A DNA stretch of 45,716 nt from Alphaproteobacteria bacterium UBA2947 (GCA_002348925.1 DEBV01000014.1:17505-63220); one strand, 5' to 3'. Shown: positions 23,517-31,932, numbered from the stretch's first letter. Numbers and translations are program-made. Notes: generated from the sequence alone by a model not told the origin.

Positions 23517-23525
23517 TGATATAAT
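23517..23525 (+). promoter_or_regulatory. Extended -10 promoter of the SPOR-tatA operon
   Basis: TGATATAAT (TATAAT at 23520-23525) gives a start near 23532. That base begins a four-codon frame ATG AAA CAA AAA TAG (23532-23546), whose stop runs into the GGGGG ribosome binding site of the SPOR gene. Confidence 0.55.
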
Positions 23526-23555
23526 ATCCTTATGAAACAAAAATAGGGGGATATT

Positions 23556-24335
23556 ATGGACCAAGAACAAGATTTAGATTTATTGGATTTGGAAGACGAA
23601 TCTTCCAGTGTGGACGCTTTACCAGAAGCAGCACCTTTTTCATCACCACGTCCAAAAAAACCATGGCTTTTAATGGGGTTGGGTGTTGCGATAATCGTGC
23701 TGGCTACATGGATTATAATTGCTCGTGTTGGTGGTGATTCGGCAAATGTGGTTAATATTGATTTGGATACCCCTGTGCAAAATGTTGATAATGTTCCAGC
23801 ACCAGTTGCGGACTTAAATGTTCCAGCAAAACCAGTAGAAGTTATGCCAGAACCAAAGCCAATGCCAAAGCCAGAGGTTAAACCAATGCCTGCACCAATG
23901 CCAGTGGAAGCAAAACCTGTGGAAGAAGCGGGAACACCTGTTCGTGTTATTTCTGACAGAAAAGAAGTGACATTTAATCCAGATAAAGGCGAAACAAAAC
24001 CAGCGGCGAAACCTGCGCCAAAGCCAACTATTAAACCTGCGGCCAAGGCAGCAGCAAAACCAGCGGTAACTAAACCAACTGCAACCGCTTCAAACGGCAG
24101 TATCTATGTTCAGTTTGGTTCTTATGGTACGCGTGCAGCCGCACAAAGCGCAGAACAAAAATTGCGTGCCGCGCATGGTAATTTGTTTGCAGGAAAACAA
24201 TTTGTTATTTTGGCGGCACAAGTGAATGGCAAGACAACATATCGTTTGCGTGTTGCATTTCAAAGTTCAAACGAAGCAAATGGTTTCTGCAGAAATGCAA
24301 AATCAGATGGTCTTGATTGTTACGTAACAAAATAA
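23556..24335 (+). CDS. SPOR-domain bitopic protein
   Basis: The 259-residue protein has an acidic cytosolic tail (about 1-35) and one membrane helix (PWLLMGLGVAIIVLATWIII, about 37-56). A Pro/Lys/Ala-rich periplasmic spacer with repeated KPxP and KPAAK units (about 80-180) follows. The C-terminal SPOR domain (about 185-259) reads IYVQFGSYGTRAAAQSAEQKL ... TYRLRVAFQSSNEANGFC. SPOR domains bind denuded glycans at the division septum. TAGGGGG precedes the ATG. In alphaproteobacteria a SPOR gene is often found in the nagZ-scpAB-tatABC region; here tatA follows directly, without nagZ or scpAB. Confidence 0.88.
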   Translation: MDQEQDLDLLDLEDESSSVDALPEAAPFSSPRPKKPWLLMGLGVAIIVLATWIIIARVGGDSANVVNIDLDTPVQNVDNVPAPVADLNVPAKPVEVMPEPKPMPKPEVKPMPAPMPVEAKPVEEAGTPVRVISDRKEVTFNPDKGETKPAAKPAPKPTIKPAAKAAAKPAVTKPTATASNGSIYVQFGSYGTRAAAQSAEQKLRAAHGNLFAGKQFVILAAQVNGKTTYRLRVAFQSSNEANGFCRNAKSDGLDCYVTK

Positions 24336-24351
24336 ACCAAAGGGGTAAGTG

Positions 24352-24552
24352 ATGCGTGGCGGTATTTGGGAAATAATTTTAATTGTTATTTTGGTTTTGA
24401 TATTGTTTGGTTCTGCCAAGATTCCTGCGATGATGAAAAACATTGCAAGTGGAATTAAAACTTTCAAAAAGGAAATCAAAGAAGAACCGAAGCCTGTGGC
24501 AAAGAAAGCCCCAGCGAAAAAGAAAGTCGCTGCAAAAAAGAAATCAAAATAA
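24352..24552 (+). CDS. tatA: Twin-arginine translocase subunit TatA
   Basis: TatA polymerises to form the pore that moves folded proteins across the inner membrane. The 66-residue protein shows the short N-terminal helix (WEIILIVILVLILFGSAKIP), the FG hinge, and the amphipathic helix (MMKNIASGIKTFKKEIKE). A Lys/Ala-rich tail follows. The ATG at 24352 is chosen with AGGGGT 7 nt upstream; the GTG one codon earlier is possible. Its partners tatB and tatC are 8 kb away at 32556-33529, so the usual tatABC operon is split. Confidence 0.9.
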   Translation: MRGGIWEIILIVILVLILFGSAKIPAMMKNIASGIKTFKKEIKEEPKPVAKKAPAKKKVAAKKKSK

Positions 24553-24567
24553 TTTTTATATAAAAAA

Positions 24568-24590
24568 AACCGCCGTTTTGGCGGTTCTTT
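24568..24590. terminator. Terminator between tatA and dksA, both strands
   Basis: Stem AACCGCC (24568-24574), loop GTTTT, stem GGCGGTT (24580-24586), flanked by an A-run on the left and Ts on the right. It serves tatA and, on the minus strand, dksA. Confidence 0.9.
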
Positions 24591-25022
24591 TTAACGTTTC
24601 TTTTTTTCGTATTCTTCTTGTTCTTCGACGGTCATTGTTGCCAATGGACGAGCAAGCAATCTTTGTAATCCGATTTCATCGCCAGATATTACACTGTATC
24701 CATATTGACCATTTTCAATGCGTTCAAGGGCCGCATTTATTTTTTGTAATAAATTTGTGTTGCGTTCAGACATACGCAAATTCATAGTGAGTTCTTGTTC
24801 ATTTGCAGCCTGATCTTGTTCGTCACCAACACCAGCGCTTTCATTTTTTTCTGCCATACGAACATCATTCAAAACGGCTTCGCGGTCATGCAGAATTTCA
24901 TCACGTTGTGCATTTAAAACCTGATAAAAATACGCCAAATGTTCAGGACACATATATGGTTCTGATTTTTTTGGTGTGTATTTTGGGTCAAGAGTTATAT
25001 CTTTATAATTCTTTTTTGCCAT
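24591..25022 (-). CDS. dksA: DksA family transcription factor without zinc cysteines
   Basis: DksA enters the secondary channel of RNA polymerase and, with ppGpp, retunes rRNA and amino-acid promoters. The 143-residue protein keeps the coiled-coil body (YFYQVLNAQRDEILHDREAVL) and the tip motif D67-x2-D70-x-A72 (DEQDQA). The globular domain keeps RIENGQYGYS...GDEIGLQRLLARPLATMTVEEQ. However, the four zinc-binding Cys expected there are all replaced (for example YGYC by YGYS and LC by TM). The only Cys is near the N-terminus. This resembles the cysteine-poor DksA2 forms that work without zinc. It is 4 nt downstream of trxA. Confidence 0.93.
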   Translation of the reverse strand: MAKKNYKDITLDPKYTPKKSEPYMCPEHLAYFYQVLNAQRDEILHDREAVLNDVRMAEKNESAGVGDEQDQAANEQELTMNLRMSERNTNLLQKINAALERIENGQYGYSVISGDEIGLQRLLARPLATMTVEEQEEYEKKKR

Positions 25023-25026
25023 TTTT

Positions 25027-25344
25027 TTAACCTTTTAATTCTTCTATCCATTGGATAAGGGTTTCTTCGTCCATTAATCCTGTGCGGGCTTCGATGATTT
25101 CACCGTCTTTGAACGCCAGAACGCTTGGAATACTGCGAATGCCAAATTTGGCAGGCGTGCGTCGATTTGTTTCATCTATTTCAAATTTTACAAAATTAAC
25201 ATCTGGTTTCTTTTCAGACGCACTTTCAAATATTGGACCGAACATTTGACATGGACCACACCATGTTGCCCAAAAATCTACCAATGTTAAACCGCTTGCA
25301 ACCATTGAATCAAATGTTTCATCGTTTGCGTGTTTAAGTGCCAT
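25027..25344 (-). CDS. trxA: Thioredoxin
   Basis: A 105-residue thioredoxin with the redox motif WCGPC in VDFWATWCGPCQMF, the cis-Pro loop RSIPSVLAFKDGE, and the usual final helix (LIQWIEEL). It supplies electrons for cytosolic disulfide reduction. The length is standard and there is no signal peptide. AAGGAG precedes the ATG. It forms an operon with dksA (4-nt gap) and is divergent from sufS through a symmetric promoter. Confidence 0.95.
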   Translation of the reverse strand: MALKHANDETFDSMVASGLTLVDFWATWCGPCQMFGPIFESASEKKPDVNFVKFEIDETNRRTPAKFGIRSIPSVLAFKDGEIIEARTGLMDEETLIQWIEELKG

Positions 25345-25362
25345 CTTTTTCTCCTTATGTTG

Positions 25363-25390
25363 TTGATATTTCGATTTAGTCTATTATAAT
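25363..25390. promoter_or_regulatory. Divergent promoter region of trxA and sufS with overlapping -10 boxes
   Basis: Plus strand: TTGATA (25363-25368), 16 bp, TATAAT (25385-25390), facing sufS at 25418. Minus strand: TATAAT (25383-25388) facing trxA. The two share the palindrome ATTATAAT, so one site can bind polymerase in either direction. Confidence 0.6.
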
Positions 25391-25417
25391 CATAGCAAAA
25401 AGCAAGAGAAAAACGAT

Positions 25418-26518
25418 ATGAAAAAATTCGTCTATATGGACGCGGCAGCAAGTTGGTTAAAACCTCAATCAGTAATTGAATCTGAGGCGGGTTTTCTGCG
25501 TAATTTGTACGCAAATGCTGGTCGTGGCATTTGTGCGCGGGCGGGGCATGTGGACGCTTTGATAGATGAAGCACGTGGCAAGGTTGCTGACTTTATTGGT
25601 TCCAACAAGGAAAATGTGGTTTGGACATCTGGGACAACAGATTCTTTTAATCGTATCGTTAATATTTTAAAAAACACTTTCGTTGGTAAAAAATTTACTG
25701 TTGCTGTTTCTGATTTGGATCATCACAGTACGCGGTTACCGTTTGAAACGTGTGATAATTTTCAAACACTTCTTTTGCCTTTAGATAAAGATTTTAATAT
25801 CGATGTTAACAATATTCCAATTGCTGACGTTTATGTTATAACAGCGATGTCTAATGTGATGGGAATCGCCCAAGATATATCAGAGATTACAAAAGCAATT
25901 CGTTCGCAAAATAAAAATGCAATTATAATCGTGGATGCTGCGCAATTTGTCGTACACAGCAAAATAGATGTTAAAAAATTCGATTGTGATTTCTTGTGTT
26001 TTTCTGGACATAAAATTGGGGCAGATACAGGTGTCGGTGTTATGTATATAAAAAATCCTGATGTTTGGGCCGTTGATAAATTTGGTGGCGGTATGGTTAA
26101 TCGTGTACTGGAAGACAAACTTGTATTAAACAAAGCCCCAGAAAAATTTGAAGCGGGAACTTTGCCGTTGACCCAAATAATTGGTTTGCCGTACGCGATT
26201 GAATATTGTAAAAATTGGGATGGTGCCACAGATTTGATACATTATATGTATGATGAATTATCAAAAATGAAAAATATTAAATTGTTAACTTCGCGTGATT
26301 CTGTGCTGATAAGTTTTGTTTCTACTGATATGCATGTGATAGATTTTGGTGCGATGCTTGGTGCACATGATATTTGTGTTCGTGTTGGCAATATGTGTGC
26401 ATCGTGGATTCATAAAAGATTAAATATAGATGGCAGTGTTCGTTTATCGCCAGGGCCATGGAATAATATGGACGATGCGAAATATGTTGTTGATGTAATC
26501 AAAGGTTTGGTGGCATAG
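25418..26518 (+). CDS. sufS: Cysteine desulfurase, SufS type
   Basis: This is a PLP-dependent class V aminotransferase that removes sulfur from cysteine for iron-sulfur cluster assembly. The 366 residues include TSGTTDSFN, the cofactor-contacting DLDHHSTRLP, VDAAQFVVHSKID (Asp-Ala-Ala-Gln), and the PLP lysine in FSGHKIGADTGVGVMY. Also present are FEAGTLP and the active-site Cys in GNMCASW. It is slightly shorter than the usual 400-410. The stop abuts the sufT ATG. With sufT and sufE it forms a three-gene SUF operon; sufBCD are not in the window. Confidence 0.9.
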   Translation: MKKFVYMDAAASWLKPQSVIESEAGFLRNLYANAGRGICARAGHVDALIDEARGKVADFIGSNKENVVWTSGTTDSFNRIVNILKNTFVGKKFTVAVSDLDHHSTRLPFETCDNFQTLLLPLDKDFNIDVNNIPIADVYVITAMSNVMGIAQDISEITKAIRSQNKNAIIIVDAAQFVVHSKIDVKKFDCDFLCFSGHKIGADTGVGVMYIKNPDVWAVDKFGGGMVNRVLEDKLVLNKAPEKFEAGTLPLTQIIGLPYAIEYCKNWDGATDLIHYMYDELSKMKNIKLLTSRDSVLISFVSTDMHVIDFGAMLGAHDICVRVGNMCASWIHKRLNIDGSVRLSPGPWNNMDDAKYVVDVIKGLVA

Positions 26519-26833
26519 ATGTCTGAATTGCGTGAAGATATTATAAATGAAATCAAAAAAGTTTATGATCCAGAAATTCCTGTGAATATTTGGGATTTGG
26601 GTTTGATTTATAATATTGCGATAAATAAAGATAGTGTTGTTATTGAAATGACTTTTACTTCGCCAACTTGTCCGATGATGGAAGATATTTTAAGTCAAGT
26701 TAAATCAAATGTGGAAAATGTAGTTAGTGGAAAAACTGTTGATGTAAAATTGGTCTGGGATCCAGCGTGGGATATTTCACGAATGAGTGATGCTGCGCGT
26801 CTTGAACTTGATTTAACAGAGCAGGGGTGGTAG
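26519..26833 (+). CDS. sufT: SufT / MIP18 family iron-sulfur assembly protein
   Basis: The 104-residue protein is a DUF59/MIP18 domain: VYDPEIPVNIWDLGLIYNI, then MTFTSPTCPMMEDI with the conserved Cys, and the closing LVWDPAWDIS. Members help deliver or mature Fe-S clusters. It starts directly after the sufS stop and is followed after 2 nt by sufE, which supports that role. Confidence 0.88.
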   Translation: MSELREDIINEIKKVYDPEIPVNIWDLGLIYNIAINKDSVVIEMTFTSPTCPMMEDILSQVKSNVENVVSGKTVDVKLVWDPAWDISRMSDAARLELDLTEQGW

Positions 26834-26835
26834 TC

Positions 26836-27198
26836 ATGAAATATTCTGATATAAAAAATGCTTTATCTTTGATTTCCGACCCAGTTGAAAAATTAGAATT
26901 GGTTATGGATTTGGGAAAATCTTTGGAACCTGTTCCAGAAGATGCAAAATGCAATGAAATTTTTGGGTGTGCTTCGTTTGTTCAAATTTGTGAAAAAGAC
27001 GAACATTTTTATGGGCGTGCAGATTCAATGATGGTGCGCGGAATTGTCGCGATTATTTTATCTATGGTTGACGGAAAAACTGTTGAACAGATTAAACAAA
27101 TGAATATATCTGGCGAATTTAATTCGCTGAATTTAAATTTTGGGGCAGGGCGTTTAAACGGTATTCAATCTATGATTAGTTTTTTTAAGAATTTATGA
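26836..27198 (+). CDS. sufE: Sulfur acceptor SufE
   Basis: SufE accepts persulfide sulfur from SufS and passes it to the SufBCD scaffold. The 120 residues show the family frame: a helical N-terminus (LISDPVEKLELVMDLGK), an acceptor-Cys loop in NEIFGCASFVQI, then VRGIVAIILSMVDGKT and LNLNFGAGRLNGIQSM. The ATG at 26836 is preferred (AGGGGTGG upstream) over a GTG at 26827. Its stop codon overlaps the promoter of ftsL. Confidence 0.9.
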   Translation: MKYSDIKNALSLISDPVEKLELVMDLGKSLEPVPEDAKCNEIFGCASFVQICEKDEHFYGRADSMMVRGIVAIILSMVDGKTVEQIKQMNISGEFNSLNLNFGAGRLNGIQSMISFFKNL

Positions 27199-27204
27199 TA
27201 CAAT
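27196..27204 (+). promoter_or_regulatory. Extended -10 promoter of ftsL-ftsI
   Basis: TGATACAAT (TACAAT at 27199-27204) begins on the TGA stop codon of sufE. A start near 27211 would leave about 17 nt of leader containing AAGGAAGG before the ftsL ATG. Confidence 0.5.
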
Positions 27205-27227
27205 GTCTATCAAAAGGAAGGATGTTT

Positions 27228-27518
27228 ATGCGTGACGATGAAAAAATGTTTAATATCGGTACAGTTATGTTGACTGGTGTTGCGTTTTTAATTGTTTTTT
27301 TACAGGTGTGCAGTCGTGTTCAGAATTCTAATTTGCGTGATGTTCGTCGCAATATGGAAAATACAAGACATGAATACGATATTGCAAAAACAAGATTTTC
27401 AGCATTGTCTTCTGCCGATTCGTTGCGTGGTTCTGTTATTGGTGTTAATCCAAGGGCAGAAACGGTGTCTTTCAGCAAGACTGTGCATGTTGATAATATA
27501 CCAATGGTGAATGAATAA
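27228..27518 (+). CDS. ftsL: Cell-division protein FtsL
   Basis: A 96-residue bitopic protein with a short cytosolic end, one membrane helix (IGTVMLTGVAFLIVFLQV, about 9-26) and a periplasmic coiled coil (NSNLRDVRRNMENTRHEYDIAKTRF). The sequence itself is weakly conserved in this family; the call rests on topology, size, and its position directly before ftsI with a 1-nt overlap, as in dcw clusters. FtsL joins FtsB/FtsQ to activate FtsWI. AAGGAAGG lies 6 nt before the ATG at 27228; an ATG two codons earlier would lack spacing. Confidence 0.82.
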   Translation: MRDDEKMFNIGTVMLTGVAFLIVFLQVCSRVQNSNLRDVRRNMENTRHEYDIAKTRFSALSSADSLRGSVIGVNPRAETVSFSKTVHVDNIPMVNE

Positions 27519-29182
27519 TGCGATTTAATATTGGAAAAGATATTTTGCCACATGAATACAAAGGTGCGATCTTTAACCATGAAAGCGCATCAAGATTGCA
27601 GTGGGTGAAATGGCTTTTTTATGTGTCGTTTGTTGTTTTTGTTGCACGTACTTTGCAATTAGGCCTGCAGAGCAACGATTACAGAAGAAGTAATTCGATT
27701 GGCGCACAAATTGAAAGTCGTGCGGATATTATTGACAGAAATGGTGTTGTGCTGGCCAAGAGTGTAAAATCAGGAAATATAAAATTATTCCCACCGCGTG
27801 TTAAAGAAAAAGACATAAATAATGTCGCAAATGTTATTCATAAAATTGCTCCTATGGATTACAGCGTTGAAGACGCTCTTGCTTTAATAAGAACAGGTCG
27901 TCGTGGTGTGTACATAAAAAAGAACGCGAATGAAGAACAAATAAAAATAATAAAGCAGGCGCACAAAGATTATGACTGTTTCGAAATAGAACAATTTACA
28001 CAGCGTCGCTATCCTCAGAAAAATGTATTCGCACATGTTATCGGTTTTTCTGGTAAAGATGAAGGATTGGAAGGCATAGAATTAACCTATGATAAATATC
28101 TGAGGGAAAATAAATCGCCATTGCGTTTGTCTATCGATTCTCGTGTTCAAAATATTTTTCACGAACAATTGACTATCGCGATGAATAAATACAGTGCCAA
28201 AGGCGCGATGGGTATGTTGATGAATTCTTCTACGGGTGAAATGATTGCAATGGTGCAAATACCTGATTTTGACCCGAATAATATAAATTCTATACCTGTG
28301 AATGCACGTCGTTTTAAACTGATGCGTGATAATTTTGAAATGGGGTCGATATTTAAAATCTTTAATACTGCGATGGCGTATGAAAACGGTTTGCAAAACA
28401 AGGATTACAAGATAGACGAACCTTTGATGATATATGACAAGCGTGGTCGTCCAGCAATGCGTAAACCTATTGATGATGTTTCTTCTTTTAAAAGAGATGT
28501 TATAAAAAAAGGCGGACACAGAAAATTGAAAGCGCCAGAAATAATGTTGCATTCTTGCAATGTGGGCAGTGCGCGTATTGCTTTGGATTTGCCAGAAGGA
28601 ACACAAAAAGAATTTTTTGAACGTCTTAATTTTAACAAGGCATTGCAATTGGAATTTGGTAAAACAGAACGTGCCATAACCTATAAAACTTGGGGGCCAA
28701 CAGAACGTGCCACGGCTTCGTTTGGTCATGGAATTGCAGTTACACCAATGCATTTGTTGTTGGGGGTAAATGCAATGACTAATGGTGGAATATACATTTA
28801 TCCGACAATTTTAAAAAGAAATATTGGTGCTGTGCGCGGTGAACGCGTTTTAAGTTCCGATATATCGGCCAAGTTGCGCGAAATAATGTTTCATATTGCA
28901 GAAGAAACCACGGCGAAAAAAGCCCGTGTCAAAGGTATTGAAATTGGTGGAAAAACAGGAACTGCTGAAAAACGCGGTTTGGACAGACGCGTGGATAAAA
29001 ACAGAAACCTGACTGTGTTTACAGGGGTATTCCCTGTCGCTGCGCCACAGTATATAATTTTGATTATGTTGGACGAACCTCAGGGCACGAAAGAATCTGG
29101 CGGATGGAAGACTGCCGCTTGGAACGCAGTGCCAACGGCTGGGGCAATATTGGACAGAATCATGCCATTGCTATTTGAATAA
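27518..29182 (+). CDS. ftsI: Septal peptidoglycan transpeptidase FtsI (PBP3)
   Basis: A class B penicillin-binding protein that cross-links septal peptidoglycan. The 554 residues include an N-terminal membrane helix (WLFYVSFVVFVA), the pedestal motif RADIIDRNGVVLA, and the transpeptidase signatures: SxxK at S277-K280 (GSIFK), SxN at S346-N348 (SCN) and KTGT at 479-482. Length is normal. It overlaps ftsL by 1 nt. The rest of a dcw cluster (mraZ, mraW, murE) is not here. Confidence 0.95.
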   Translation: MRFNIGKDILPHEYKGAIFNHESASRLQWVKWLFYVSFVVFVARTLQLGLQSNDYRRSNSIGAQIESRADIIDRNGVVLAKSVKSGNIKLFPPRVKEKDINNVANVIHKIAPMDYSVEDALALIRTGRRGVYIKKNANEEQIKIIKQAHKDYDCFEIEQFTQRRYPQKNVFAHVIGFSGKDEGLEGIELTYDKYLRENKSPLRLSIDSRVQNIFHEQLTIAMNKYSAKGAMGMLMNSSTGEMIAMVQIPDFDPNNINSIPVNARRFKLMRDNFEMGSIFKIFNTAMAYENGLQNKDYKIDEPLMIYDKRGRPAMRKPIDDVSSFKRDVIKKGGHRKLKAPEIMLHSCNVGSARIALDLPEGTQKEFFERLNFNKALQLEFGKTERAITYKTWGPTERATASFGHGIAVTPMHLLLGVNAMTNGGIYIYPTILKRNIGAVRGERVLSSDISAKLREIMFHIAEETTAKKARVKGIEIGGKTGTAEKRGLDRRVDKNRNLTVFTGVFPVAAPQYIILIMLDEPQGTKESGGWKTAAWNAVPTAGAILDRIMPLLFE

Positions 29183-29196
29183 TTTTATATTATAAT
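29168..29196 (+). promoter_or_regulatory. Promoter of the recJ operon
   Basis: TTGCTA (29168-29173, inside the last ftsI codons) and TATAAT (29191-29196) are spaced 17 bp. Start expected near 29203. Confidence 0.55.
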
Positions 29197-29227
29197 AATT
29201 CCGACAATAAGAAAAAAGAGTGATAGA

Positions 29228-30982
29228 GTGCGAAAAATAGTGGAAAAGTCCATGCTGGGTAAGGCGTGGGCTGTGTCGGATGATTATAATCTGGGATCAG
29301 ATTTAAACGATACAAAGAATTTAGTCAAAAATATTTTGGCGTCTCGTGGAATAACAGGCGATGATGCGGTGGATAGGTTTTTGCATCCTTCTATTAAAGA
29401 GTATATGCCAGATCCATCTGTGTTAAAAGACATGGACAAGGCGACAGGTGTTATTGCTGATTCTATCTGCAACGGTGAAAAAATCGCAATATATGGCGAT
29501 TATGATGTTGATGGAATAACTTCTACGGCGATTTTTGTTAAATATTTGCGTGGACTTGGGGTTGATGTTTCTTGGCATTTACCAACAAGGGAAGGGGAAG
29601 GTTATGGTTTAAATGTTGCCGCGGTTGAACAAATTGCACAAAGTGGCGTTGGGTTAATGATAACTGTTGATTGTGGAATCAGCGGTAATGAAGAGGTAGA
29701 AAAAGCCAAGCAACTTGGGTTAAAAGTTGTTATAACCGACCACCATTCACCTGATTCTGTTTTGCCAAAAGCGGATGCAGTTATAGATCCTAAACGTGTG
29801 GATGATACTTCTGGTCTTTCGTTCTTAGCAGGGGTAGGTGTCGCGTTTTTAACTTTGGTTTCTTTAAATCGTGAATTAAAAAATCGAAACTTTTTTAATG
29901 AAAATAGACCCCAAATAAATTTGCTGAATTATATGGATTTTGTCGCTCTTGGGACAATATGCGATACGATGCCATTGATTGATTTAAATCGTGCATTTGT
30001 TTCAACAGGATTGAAAGTTATGGGACTTAGACAAAATCTGGGGTTGCGTACGTTGATGGATTTAGCAGGTATAAAGAATCCGTCTGTGTATGCGGTTGGT
30101 TTTGCGCTGGGGCCGCGTCTTAATGCAGCAGGGCGTCTTGATTCAGCTGCGCCGTCGCTGGAATTGTTGTTAACAGACAATCCTTTGATTGCTAATGATT
30201 TGGCAAATAAATTGCATCGTATGAATCAAGAAAGAATCGATATTCAAAATGCGATTATGATGGATGCAGCAGATATTGCAGATAGATGCTGCAAAGGTCG
30301 TAAGTGCAGTTTATTTGTTTGTGGTGATAATTGGCATGGCGGGGTCATGGGAATTATCGCAGGTCGCCTGAAAGATAAGTATAATTTACCTGCGTGTGTG
30401 GCAACCAGAATCGACGGGGTTATAAATGGGTCTGGACGTTCTATACCAGAAATAGATTTGGGTAAAATTATACATGAAGCATTGTCTTTGGGAATCTTGT
30501 CAGAAGGTGGCGGCCATGCTGCTGCTGCAGGTTTTACTTTGAGTGCGGATAAAGAACAAGAATTTTGTGATTTCTTGGAAAAGGCCGTCAGTGAACAACT
30601 GGGTGGAGAAAGACCGAATCCAGAGATAGTGGTTGATGCACAAATAGATGCAGGCAGTGCAGATATGAAATTGGTTGAAAAGTTGTCTGATCTTGCGCCG
30701 TTTGGACAATGCAATCCAGAACCAACTTTGGTATTAAAGGGCGCGGTATTAAAATTTGCAACCGTTATGGGTAATGGGGCACATTTGCGTGGTATGGTGC
30801 GTTGCAGTAATGGTAATCAGTTGTCTTTTGTAGGCTTTAATTTGGTAGGTACACCTGTGGGTGATTTTTTACTGGACGATGCAAATACAAATACTACAAT
30901 AATGATGTTAGGTAAATTAAAAGAAAACGAATACAATGGTCGTGTAAGCGCACAGTTTACGCTGGAAGATATTACATTATGA
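29228..30982 (+). CDS. recJ: Single-strand DNA 5'-3' exonuclease RecJ
   Basis: RecJ degrades 5'-ended single strands in recombination and mismatch repair. The 584 residues carry the DHH domain motifs IAIYGDYDVDGITSTAI, TVDCGI, VITDHHSPD and LGPRLNAAGRL. The DHHA1 motif SGRSIPEIDL...EGGGHAAAAGFTL follows, then an OB-fold end. The GTG at 29228 is used because AAGAG lies upstream and it keeps the usual N-terminus; an ATG at 29252 (MLGKAWAV, GGAAAAG upstream) is an alternative. It overlaps the following nrnA by 4 nt (ATGA), so two DHH-family enzymes are coupled. Confidence 0.94.
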   Translation: MRKIVEKSMLGKAWAVSDDYNLGSDLNDTKNLVKNILASRGITGDDAVDRFLHPSIKEYMPDPSVLKDMDKATGVIADSICNGEKIAIYGDYDVDGITSTAIFVKYLRGLGVDVSWHLPTREGEGYGLNVAAVEQIAQSGVGLMITVDCGISGNEEVEKAKQLGLKVVITDHHSPDSVLPKADAVIDPKRVDDTSGLSFLAGVGVAFLTLVSLNRELKNRNFFNENRPQINLLNYMDFVALGTICDTMPLIDLNRAFVSTGLKVMGLRQNLGLRTLMDLAGIKNPSVYAVGFALGPRLNAAGRLDSAAPSLELLLTDNPLIANDLANKLHRMNQERIDIQNAIMMDAADIADRCCKGRKCSLFVCGDNWHGGVMGIIAGRLKDKYNLPACVATRIDGVINGSGRSIPEIDLGKIIHEALSLGILSEGGGHAAAAGFTLSADKEQEFCDFLEKAVSEQLGGERPNPEIVVDAQIDAGSADMKLVEKLSDLAPFGQCNPEPTLVLKGAVLKFATVMGNGAHLRGMVRCSNGNQLSFVGFNLVGTPVGDFLLDDANTNTTIMMLGKLKENEYNGRVSAQFTLEDITL

Positions 30983-31929
30983 TAGAAAAAATAAAAACCT
31001 TTATAGAAAAAGTACAAAACGCAAAATCGATTGCTATATCTGGACATAAAAATCTGGACGGAGATGCACTTTGCTCTGCGTTGGCGTTGATGAAAATCAT
31101 CGAATTAAATTTTGGCAAAAAAGCAACAGTTATATACGATGGCAATGTGCCACGTGATTTGGATTATGTGCCACTTCGTGAAGAAGCCGTATTCCATAAA
31201 AACCTGCCAGAAAATGCAAAATATGATTTGTATATTTTGGTTGATTATGGGACAAGAAAGCATTTGGGTGAAATAGAAAAGTATGTAAATGCTGCGGACT
31301 TTGTAATTGAATTTGATCACCATTTTAATGATGATTTGGTTGGAAATCTGTGTTTTGACAATGAAACAAAGGCTGCAACAGCACAGGTAATTTATGATAT
31401 GGTCAAAGGGGCTGATTTTACCATTGACCAAAATGTTGTGGATCTTTTGATGTTGGCGATAATAACAGATACGGGTAAATTTAAATTCGTAAGATCCAGT
31501 GATGTCTTTAAAGATTCTGCAAAATTAGTTGCGGCTGGTGCAGATATTACTCGTTTGATGAATTTGTTAAATAACAAAGATAAAAAAACAGTTTTAGTAG
31601 AATCAAAAGCCGTATCTCAGGCAGAGTTTCTTATGAAAGGTCGTTTGGCACTTGCCACAATAAACCACGAAGATTATAAAAAACTAGATGGTCGTGGTGA
31701 AACGGTTTTGTCTTTGTTGGATCAGATTCATGGTGTTCAATATATTGTTTTGTTAAAAGAACAAAAAGAAAATCGTATTGGTATTTCAATTCGTTCACGC
31801 CAGACACCTATAAATCAAATCGCTGAATCTTTTGGCGGTGGGGGACATTTGTGTGCCGCTGGTGCTGTTGTGGAAGACACTTTGGAAAATGTTCGTAGCA
31901 AGATTATAAATGCTTTTAAGGGGATGTAG
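30979..31929 (+). CDS. nrnA: DHH phosphoesterase, NrnA-like (nanoRNase/pAp phosphatase)
   Basis: The 316-residue protein shows the DHH set: SIAISGHKNLDGDALCSALAL, YILVDYG, EFDHHFNDD, MLAIITDTGKFKF, and the C-terminal DHHA1 loop ESFGGGGHLCAAGA. NrnA enzymes degrade 2-5 nt RNAs and dephosphorylate pAp, replacing Orn in bacteria that lack it. The start codon overlaps the recJ stop by 4 nt, and lolA starts 3 nt after its stop. Confidence 0.9.
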   Translation: MIEKIKTFIEKVQNAKSIAISGHKNLDGDALCSALALMKIIELNFGKKATVIYDGNVPRDLDYVPLREEAVFHKNLPENAKYDLYILVDYGTRKHLGEIEKYVNAADFVIEFDHHFNDDLVGNLCFDNETKAATAQVIYDMVKGADFTIDQNVVDLLMLAIITDTGKFKFVRSSDVFKDSAKLVAAGADITRLMNLLNNKDKKTVLVESKAVSQAEFLMKGRLALATINHEDYKKLDGRGETVLSLLDQIHGVQYIVLLKEQKENRIGISIRSRQTPINQIAESFGGGGHLCAAGAVVEDTLENVRSKIINAFKGM

Positions 31930-31932
31930 GAG

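Noticed and set aside
23381..24046. Open frame of 221 codons on the minus strand opposite the SPOR gene
   Set aside because: It is the mirror of the Pro/Lys/Ala-rich linker; it has low-complexity Gly/Ser composition, no ribosome binding site and no family resemblance.
24000..24090. CRISPR-like or tandem repeat in the SPOR gene
   Set aside because: Short imperfect KPA/AKP codon repeats, part of the periplasmic linker; no conserved repeat-spacer unit.
28082..28753. Long minus-strand frame opposite ftsI
   Set aside because: FtsI is certain from its three active-site motifs; the opposite frame is rich in His/Arg/Phe and has no recognisable domain.
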